Shown here: positions 53,301 to 63,700 of the stretch, in pieces
How the letters are laid out: each line of letters opens with the position of its first letter
Numbering within the stretch: the stretch's first letter is position 1
Source: Nectonema munidae
Lineage: Eukaryota; Nematomorpha; Nectonematoida; Nectonematidae
Direction of reading: 5' to 3'
Assembly: GCA_030549495.1 (NCBI GenBank)
Contig: JAUIRK010001036.1
Location: forward strand, 406,001 to 470,000
DNA: 64,000 nucleotides
The notes under the pieces: generated by a model
Databases searched by the model: none
What the model saw: only the letters and a program-made list of their open reading frames with translations
Told to the model about the DNA's origin: nothing
Program-made: the position numbers and the translations under genes

Positions 53301-54695
53301 ATTGAAAAAGGCATGCGTGCTGAAAACGTTTGAGATTCCTCTTAATTTTTAATTTCAATTTTTTTTAGGTATTCCGTTCTTATAGACATTTTCTGACCCC
53401 AAAAATTGACATATGTTACGAAGATTTTATAAAAATAAAAATGGCAAATGCTAAATATCGTTTTTTCACTAAAGCTAGAAAAGTTACATAAATAAAAAAT
53501 ACCTAAAAATAGGAAAAATCTTTTCATTTCGTACATAATGGTACAACAGAGTTACCTAGCTATATCTTTCAGAAACGAATTGCTAATGTAAAAGAATATG
53601 GTAAAGAAGTGTCAAAATTTTGATCATTTTTTTTTATCGCATCCTCATTCATCATGAAAACAAAAAGTTTCAGTTAGAAAAGCACCAAACCTCAACTTGG
53701 ATAATCCAAAACGAAAGTGCTAAAATAAACTCAACGCATAGATCAAAAATTTGGGCGTCAAAAAATATTTTAAAGAAAAATCAGCCAAACTAGATTATTT
53801 AAAATGTGATAAAACAGTAATAAATGCTAGGTTGAGATGTAGCAATAATAAATCCAAGATCTATTGAAGTTTCTTTTTAAGGAATCATTATCATCACTTT
53901 AGTTTGAATCTACAAACATAAACGTGAACATTCATACGCGTCTCAGCGAGCTAATTGGCTACTTATACCATTTATTGAAAAAGTATTACATGAATGAGGT
54001 AAAGAAGCAAGAATGATTTATTACCTGCATACTTATTAACTGGATATGATGAGAATGGTTCAGTAGCTTTCAAAATAACCAAGACAATTAGTAATTCGCA
54101 AGATGTTAATTTATCATTTTCAAAATTTTTATTTTTGCAATTAATATCAATTAAATTCAGCAGCTATTTTATATGTTAAAAAGAATGCATTGGTAACAAT
54201 ATTCAACAACTCCTGAAAAATTTCAGCTTTGAACACCATACATATCGTCGAACGTTATTTTTCTTTTTAATGAGTCTCCACTCGCGAGTATCTATTAGTC
54301 AGCAGACTACAGTCGACTGGTGCTAGGATATTAATGCAGCGGCACTAAGCATTTTGAATTTTCGTGTGAATATTAGTTTTTTTTCTTCAATTTAACTAAA
54401 TTTAATGGAATAATGGATGCTGTCTCGTTTGGAGGGGTAGAGGTGTATATATTGTATGCATATAATATATCTGTGTGTAACAATATTTAGAAGAGTATAT
54501 GCTTTAAAAACATGTAATGTGATTTAGAGTGCTATGATTTAGGAAGATATATAATTTCTATTTCCATTTTCAAGTCTGGCTAGTGAGTGGAGCGTTGTCT
54601 GCGTTGTCCCTTTTCTGGCATACATGAAGTAGTATGTCGTTATTTTTGTTGAAGGGTGTGTTATTCATAAGTCTGTGTGATGTTGGTGTAATTTT

Positions 54696-54733
<38 letters not shown>

Positions 54734-57700
54734 TTTTGTCCGTCAGGCTAGAATCGTGTATGTCAGGAGCCGATCTAGAAGTAAATTTATGCGCGGGTGC
54801 TTTTGTATTTTTTAATATGACATTTTTTATTTGCTTACAAAATCATTGCTTAGATGATTTTATTCACAAAAAAACCTATTTATTATTGAAAATCAAGATC
54901 CGTGGGCGTATCTAAGCCTTGAACGCGTGTAAATTTTGACATCTAAACTAAACTAATCAACAAGGTTCATTCCCATTATAAAGTTAGAAATATTTTCTAA
55001 TTACAGAGGCCATATAATCTTATTTTTATAATAACTGATATGCACATGTTGATGTAGAAGACTTCTCTACTTAAAGCAAGTTTATAATGTTTGAAGAAAA
55101 AAAGAATGAATATTGAAACCAGCAAAGTTTTATTATCCGAACCCGCACCGCTCTGTATAAATTTCAATGTGGGTGTCCGCGGGTACCCGCTTTTAATTAC
55201 TCGCCCGCCCAGTACTCTAGTTGCTACCTTCTCCTAGAACGGTTCTGAAAGTGTAGGGATCTTTGGGAGTGACTTGTGCATCTTCAGTATGTGTTATTAG
55301 AGAAGTATGTTCTTAAAACTATTTAGATCTTCAAAGGGTATCTTAACATTTAGATCAAATTAACTCATACATTTCAGAAAAATTAGAAGTTTAGGCCAGC
55401 AAATCAAACATACAAAAGGGAAGCATATTAAGATAATGATTGAAAAGGATTGCTATAGAATATTTTCTTTTAGTATGGTTTTATGATTATATCATTTGTT
55501 AACATATTTTCTTTGATTTTCATTTCAAAGGAGTACAAGTTTCACAAATGCCATGCGATGTTGGACTAGGTCTTCTCCTGATTTTGGGTTCCTTCTTTGG
55601 CATCTCAGAATTGTGCTCTCTCACCGTTGCTCTTCTTTCAACCGTTAACATCGTCTCGCCTTTGACGAAAAAAACCGAGTTTAAACGAATCAAAAGCGAT
55701 TTCATGCAATATTCTAACAGCGACTGCATTGCCATGGTAGCACTTTTTTCTATAATAATATATAGTTTCTATTGTAGACCAGTGCTCTTACATAGGGACG
55801 GGGCTGAGGATGGGGGGGGGGGGGCTATGCCAGGTTGGGAAATTTCTTTGGGGAAGGCAGTATAAAAATATACAATTATACATATAGATGAATGATAACA
55901 CTAGCTGACTATTTTGATTCTTTTGATAATAATAATAATCGTTTTAGGCCTATTTTTGCAGCAAACTCAGGTCCAGTCCATAAAATACATTTTTGGTGGA
56001 AACTTTATTTTTCTAGCAATCAAATATTATGGAATAAACGATGTTGGAGATGATATATTATGCTGAAAAGGGCTGAAGAAAATATAAAAATAGTGATTAC
56101 GCCAAAAACTTGCTATCCATATTATAAAAATTTGAAATCGAAAAGTACAAACTTTTAAGATGCCAACGGTGCCTCTAACAGGATCTTTATTCCAGAACAT
56201 GAATGTAAAATGAACCTACCACTCTAAACCCTTCATCCAAAATACAACAAGCCTTCTCACCACCACAAAACTCCACGATACTTCAATCCCCACGCATCAT
56301 CCTAATACTTACCACACACAAACAAAGAATTCAAATATATTCAAAATATTGCAAATTAACTCAAAAAGCTTTGACAACATCAATAACAGAAAATCACTAG
56401 GACCAGATCAAATTGCTAACATACATATCTAACATCTCGGACCCAAGGCTATTAATCTCATTACACGCAACTTCAACGGAGCTTTAAACATTACAAGTCC
56501 ACATACATGGAAAACATTTCTTATACTACCCATCCCTAAACCACACAAAAACAAAAACCTTACCTCTTCCTACAAACCAATTTCTCTCCTATCACTTATA
56601 GCCAAAACCTTAGAAAAATTATTCTCCACAACATAGAATCTTACATACATAACACCACACATCAACATGGATTTAAGAAAATCTACTACAACAGCACTTC
56701 AATCTGTTCACTCTCATGCTCACGCCACATACAAACAGGTGTACTCCAAGGGAGCTCCTTCTCCCCTGTATTATTCAACATTTAGATGAGTGACAGGCAT
56801 TGGAGAAATTTTCAAAAACTGATATCGCATAAGATGCATGGGGGCACCATGCGGTACATAGGAGTGTGGGCACGGCCCCTCATGCCCCAGCCTAGCTACG
56901 TCATTGGAGAGAAGAGAGCTGAATGAGATAGGAGAGCTTAACAAGAGAAGAGGGCTTGAATGAAAGAAGAGAAGAGCTTGAGTGAATGATTTAGTTTTAG
57001 CAGAGAAAGAGGAGGAGAGAGAAATAGAATCACTGTGACAGAAGATGAGAAAATCTAGTGGATCATCAACATGTGTTTGCTCAAAAATACTATAAAGAGG
57101 AGACACTGTGATAAACATTGCTTACTTATTGTGTCCATATTGAACCAATGGATTATTATTATATAGCTCTCACGCATCGTCTGTAAAATATGTTCGATAG
57201 GAATTTTAGAGCAGCTTGGCATGATGTTTGATTGATTCGAAAGTCTGCATACATGTTTTATAAACAAGCAGCAACTCTTACTTATAGAAAATTATTGGGG
57301 GGGGGGGGGGGGGGGGGGAAGGTCATTACACTGCTCCAAACCTTACAGACACATGGAAAGCACACCCTTTAGCAACAAAAAAACAACATTTTACTCCACA
57401 CATGTCAACATCAAAGGCAACCACTGCACTCACTAACCAAACTATCGACACACAAGCGGTCACCAATTACCTCAATTCACTTTAAATCTTACCAATCCTT
57501 AACTCTACACCACCCACCATACATAAAACTGAAGAATCTTTGCCAATCGAAAGCAAACTTACTCTCGCCCAATTAAGATCAAACAAATCCCCATTACTCT
57601 TCGAATATTTACACAAAATCAGCCCCAAAACACACTCCTCGTCTCACTACAAAACACACCCACACAACACAGAACACCTATTTAACTGCCCGCACAAAGC

Positions 57701-60700
57701 TACACATCTCCAACCACTTGATCTTTTTCTTACTCATATGCGGTTGCCAACTTCCTCTCGGAATGGAAAGACAAACTAGACAAACTGGACACCCACATTG
57801 GTGATACAATCACCTCCTCCACAAACCACCATAATACATCATTAAATTCCATCCCCTTAAATACCCAACATTACACACAGATTTAGATATTTAAGAAAAG
57901 CATATATATATCATCTCCAACCTGTATTCTACGATGATTCATCTCCAATCTGTATTCTACGATGATTCATCTCCACCCTGTATACTACGATGTTTCATCC
58001 TGTATACTACGATGATTCATCTTCAACCTGTATACTACGATGGTTTCTATTCCATGTACAAATGACTAGGGAGACAATGTTCAACTTTCTGTTCACATTT
58101 TGCTAGATGTAGAATTTGATATACCTCATTCGGGGAGACGATGCTACATAAGTTATTACCTATATACCTTTCATCTCCTACCTGTATACCGCAATGGTTC
58201 ATCTCCAACTTATCAGTTCATATTTTGCTGGATGTAAGATTTGATATACCTCATTCGGGGATAGGATTTTAGATAAGTTTTCTAACATCGTCTCCCCGAA
58301 TGAGGTATATCAAATCTTACATCTAGCAAAATATGAACAGAAAGTTGAACATTGTCTCCCCAGTCATTTGTACATGGAATAGAAACCATTTTAGTGTACA
58401 GGTTGGAGATGAATCATCGTAGTATACAGGTTGGAGATGAATCATCGTAGTATACAGGTTGGAGATGAGACTCATAATCCATCCATATGTATGTATGCAG
58501 ACATATATGGATCAAATTTAGTTTTCATAATTTTAACTTTTTAATAACTTTGAAGTTTCCGATTCAAATTTGTTTAGATTCTAATACATGCTTACATTTT
58601 ATATCTAGAACATGTTTAAAATTTCGTGTATTTCGAAAAGTGGAAGTTGAATGTCTAAAGTCCTGGAAAAACAAAAATTAAATTTAATTATCTTGGCAAC
58701 GCGAAATACTACTATAATATATACACATATACATACACTCAGATCTTTCCTGGTTCCAACCAAAGCTGCTCGTTTGCCACTGGTATGGTGGTAACAAGAT
58801 ATCTACCAGTGGAGGCTAACAACGACAACAACAATGTAAAATGAAAGCATATTTAGATTCTGAGTTTGCACAAAAGTCATTATAGAAATGAATAATCCTA
58901 GATTTTTTATTTGTTGAGTTTGAATCCAAGTAGAGAATATTCCTTCATAACAAAAGTCAGCTACGATACAAATCTGAAAATGGGTTTAAAGAGAGTTTTT
59001 AAGTAGGAAATTCCTAAAGAGTACAGAAGTTCCATTTAAAAATTTTAATTGATTAAATTCTTTTTTTTTCAAATTTTTAGGTTACTTTTTTTCGCTTAGA
59101 ATTTTTGATAACATGATTTTAATTTTGACTTAAATATTTTCTAACTTTTATTTGAAATTTTTGAACTCAAAATTTATTTTTCATTACAAAAAATCTATCT
59201 TTACATAAAATATTTGCTTGAAAGAAGAGATTATAAATTTGATTGCAATTAAGTCAATATTATTTGCGTTAAAAGTCAACATTTTCAAATATTAAAGTCA
59301 ATTTCTGCATGCCTTAAAATCACTAATAGAGGCAAATATTTTATAAAATACTCTTAGAATACATTTTAGTTTACATAGACAGATAAATGTAGACTAGTTC
59401 AATAGTGTTTAATTGGTTATACACTTTAAAAAATTAAAGTAATGTCTTGGTGGCCACTTTTTATACCACAGTAAAACTTTGAAATTATTTTGCCTTAATT
59501 TTAAAGAGTAATCTTTTTTCAAAAATTTTTAGATAAATCTTTTTCAAAAGTGGTTTGCAATAGCTGAAGGTAAAGGCGTGCAACATATGTCAATCGCTTC
59601 AAGACAATTCTACGAATCCGAAGTGGAAAACGAGAGCACTGTTTTGCCTTCTACGAGTATCATCGATGATACTTCTCCCTTTCTCGGACCATCCTTCTTG
59701 AAAAAGAGTGAACAACTATTTGCTTTCGAAGTAGAAAATCATGTGAATAGCGAAGCCATGCTTCGAGTATTAAAGTGGAAGAAAAATGTGCTGGAGGCGT
59801 TGGAGAAGAAAAAATTAAATTCAAATTTCACAAAATCAAATCTCGTCAATATGTCTTCACCTTTTTCCAACTCCAGTCATTTCTGTCATTCATTCATTTT
59901 TCTCCAAGTAAGGAAAGTTTTTTTTAATTATATGATTGTAGATTGGATTCTGAGCTTAGAAAAGTCTCAGGAGGCATCAAAACACGTCCAAGAAATTTGC
60001 CAAAATACTATATACTTAAATGTAAGATTTTTCATCTCCAAATTTAATCAACTTTTCGTTAGCGATAAAGTTTAAAACATATTTTCTAAATCCAGACAAA
60101 CAAATTTTTTTTTAATTTTTTTAAATTTCAAATAATTGACAGCAAGTAGTAAAAAGTTAAGTTTTTCAAAGCAATCGAAGTATACTTAGCCTTTTTATCA
60201 AAATATCTCATTTTTTTGGGAAATATTTGGCATTTAATTTTTTTCTTAATATTTTTATGCTACTGATCTCTAACAGGTAGTCATCTCTAACCACATTCTG
60301 CCTACTAATCCTATTCATGAAGATTTTTATCGACTAAAATGAATTCTACGATTTTCTCTTACCAAGTTTAATTGATCTATTTATATTCCTCCTTATTTTA
60401 TATATCTATTGATTGCTTTTATTTGCTTGCCGTCGTTATTTACATCTTTGCTTGCACGTTGACTCATTCCAAAATTAGTGCACCGCTAAAACCACTGATG
60501 ATGAAATAGATGAGAGCTTGTGTTTGTTTAATTTTTTACCAGCTTTTAGCAGATAAATGAATACAATCAAACACGGGGTGAAACAAAATCTTCACACGCA
60601 TCTTAGAATGAATCATGACGTGTGACACACATCAAAATGTAAGTTTTATACTTAATTTTAACATGGTATGTATTTTTCCATAACTATTCATTGAAAAAGT

Positions 60701-63700
60701 CAACAAATTCAGGTCTTACTCTATTACTAATTTTACCATTATTGATTATGAATTAAAATCTTGTTTTCGATATTCTCACAAAGAAATATTTACTAATATT
60801 CTTACTAAAGTCTGTTTTTGCCATTTACTTCAAAGTATGCAAAAATACCTAGCTAATCTAGGGTTAGCTTCTTTATATAATACTGATAGAGGCTTTACTT
60901 TGAAAGCAAAAATGAAGGTTGCTATTGCGTTCGTACCCTTGAATAAATTGATGAGGATGATTTAGCTGTTGAACTTCCTGGAGAACTTTAAGGTTTGCTA
61001 AGTTGGTTTGAAGACACATATCTTTTTCGATAAAATGGAAGACAAAAAATAGTTCAAGTTAATTTCTGTGATATATGTTTTATATTCCTAAAAATTATTT
61101 AGAAGAGTAACTTGTTAAAAAGCAACACGCATTGAATTAGGGACGATTTTCGTGTATGTGAGTCGAAGAAGAAGAAGAAGAAGAAGAAAAATTTATTAAA
61201 ATATTTTAGAGCATAATAAATATAGTATATCTATATACATTATATTTACTTATAGAACAGGCATAGATTTAGAACATAACATAAAAAAAAAAAAACATTT
61301 AAAAAAAAAAACACTTATGATTTTGTTAGTTTCCAAAGGTTTATAAAAACCGCTTCAGGAGATCTAACATTTCAATTGAAAAAAAAATATGATAAAGAAA
61401 TATGAATATTTGTTACGGGACTTTCAAATGAAGAAGTTTCAAGTTCGAGCTACACAAGAGAAGAATTTTTTTTCGCATTTTAAATTTGCAGGATAGGTAG
61501 ATAATATCTTTGCTTTAAACAGTCTTTTAAAATTTTTGACTGAAGAACAGCTTTCACCAATGACATGGCGGTAGACATCATAAAACGATGGGATTTATAC
61601 ATGACAGATTGATGTGAAAGGTGCAATCTGTATGATGGTTTCTTTAATCTTGATGGTACTCTAAAATTATATGCGTTTCTGACATCATAGGATATTATAT
61701 CCTGAAAAAAGCTTTCACTGTGATTATTTAAGCAGTTGAACAAAAAGAGGCCGAGTTTCATATTGTACAGATCTTTAATTTTGAGTAAGCTATGTTCATG
61801 GAAGAGATGATCAGAATGAGAGTACTTGCTTAAGTCACAGATAATTTTGAGTGCTCTTCGATTCAGTGCTTCTAAATGTTCAATGTTGGAATGCGCAAAA
61901 TTAATGAGACTATAGTTTAAATGAGGGAGAAAAATAGTCTTATACATAATTATTCTTACATGAAAGGAAAGATTTTTTTGACATATTTCAATATGCCAAT
62001 AATTCTGCTAAGTTTAAGATTCAGGTGATTCAAATGTACATTAAATTTTAGTTGGAGTCGATATATAAGCCAAGAAGATTGAAACTATCAACAACGCATA
62101 TGTTGCTTTCATCGAATAACGCGCAATTAACTGTACTATTGTTGTTACAATCATTGCTTTAGTTTTCTTTACATTAATTGACAAATCATTGCGCTCAAAC
62201 ATTTGTAAACTTTCTGTAGATTCGTCTTATAAATATTACTTTTTGAGAGATCGTAATCAAAGAGTAGAGTGACATCATCAGCGTACATTACAAAGTTGAA
62301 AAAGTCAGAGGATTTGTGTAAATCATTGATGTACAGCGAAAATAATAACGCCCTAAGATCGATCCTTGAGGTACACCTCGAGTTAAGCATTTGATGTCTG
62401 AAGATATACTTCCAAGAGAAACAAATTGTTTCCTATCTTTTAAGTACGATGAAAAAAAATAACAAGACATTTGAGAAAATCCATAATCAGATAGCTTAGA
62501 TAATAAAATACTATGAGATATCGAATCAAACGCTTTGGTGAGGTCAATAAAAATTAACCCGGCAGATTTTTTGATTTCTAAATAGGATATGATTTTGTCA
62601 ATGAGATAACTATGGAGTAACTCGGTAGAGAAATTTTGTCTGAAAGCAAACTGCTTGTCATAGTATAAACTTTTTTCCCTTAAAAAAGTTGAAACTTGAG
62701 AAAAAATTATTTTTTCAAAAATTTTTGCAAAGATTGGGATTATTGAAATTGGTCTGAAATTTGATAGATTGAAATTATCAGCTTTTTTAGGAATTGCAAC
62801 GACTTTATTCAACTTTAGAGCTGGAGGAGTCGAGAAACGTTTAGCCAGCTGAGTCGAATTTTGTTGGCAAAAATTGTTCGTAAAGTGTTTTGTTCGTAGG
62901 TTTCTGGGTTCCTTAACCCATGGCTTCTCTACTAAATGTCAGTTATAATACCTACACCATCTCTTGATTTAAAAAATGTTTTCAACTTTAATATTAATGG
63001 AAAGTACAAATAAACATATCAAACAAATACCATGAGAAATAAACTAATCCAACATAAATTTTCTTAAAAAAAGCTGTCTTAAAGAAATAGGGAGGGTGGC
63101 TGATATGCCATTTTAATAATTTAATCACTGATAGAGTGCCTTTAACCTTAGCCCGTTTGGTTTTAATGAGAAATGATGAGGGCGAAAAAGTTACATTAAT
63201 TTTTGAGTTAAACAGAGGTTTTGAAAGTTGGAAAATTGGCAGTAACTTTGTAAACAAAAAATTAATTTGCAACTAAGGTTTCAACAAGTCTGCAAACAAT
63301 TAAATATTGTTTTTTCAAAAAACATTATCTTCAATTTTTGTAATGGTTTTTATGATATCAGTTATAAATTTTTATTTCAAAACTATAACGTATTTTGAAT
63401 TTATTAGTATTTTATTCTGTGTTTTATGAGGTCCAATATCAAATTTTTCAGAGTTCTAACATTATTATAAAGACTTGTATTGTCGTTTAATTTTTTTAGA
63501 AAACCTTTTTTCAAAATTTGTTTCAAATGCTCAAAATAGTTATTTTTGATCTTTCCTTTTATATCATATTTATATTTAAATAAAAATGTTCTATTGTCCC
63601 TTTTTCAATAATATTTAAAATGATTTTCCTTTTTGCGCCAATTTACCCTTTTGGTTGTTTTGATAAAAAAAAATGTTGGTTTTAGTGTTAAATATCCATG

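Larger units (their letters stand above)
55737..59532 (+). other. Intron after exon k (3.8 kb)
   Basis: It contains a 13-bp poly-G tract (55812) behind a CAG-starting G-rich segment, a LINE remnant split by repeat R1 (56180-57870), the foldback element (57905-58466) and a retroposon tail (58735-58840). Confidence 0.75.

Noticed and set aside
54634-54915. 93-codon ORF containing a poly-Gly run
   Set aside because: The Gly run is the poly-G tract and nothing else in it resembles a protein.
56771-57267. ORFs on the minus strand over repeat R1
   Set aside because: The second R1 copy (10438-11077) has different frame breaks and no shared protein, so there is no sign of coding.
59943-60020. Possible extra helicase exon ([17 protein letters not shown])
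   Set aside because: It would need a 35-bp intron, and the interval resembles a repeat also present after exon f.
62994-63272. 92-codon minus-strand ORF upstream of the LINE
   Set aside because: It shows no endonuclease or ORF1 motif and is separated from the truncated LINE start.
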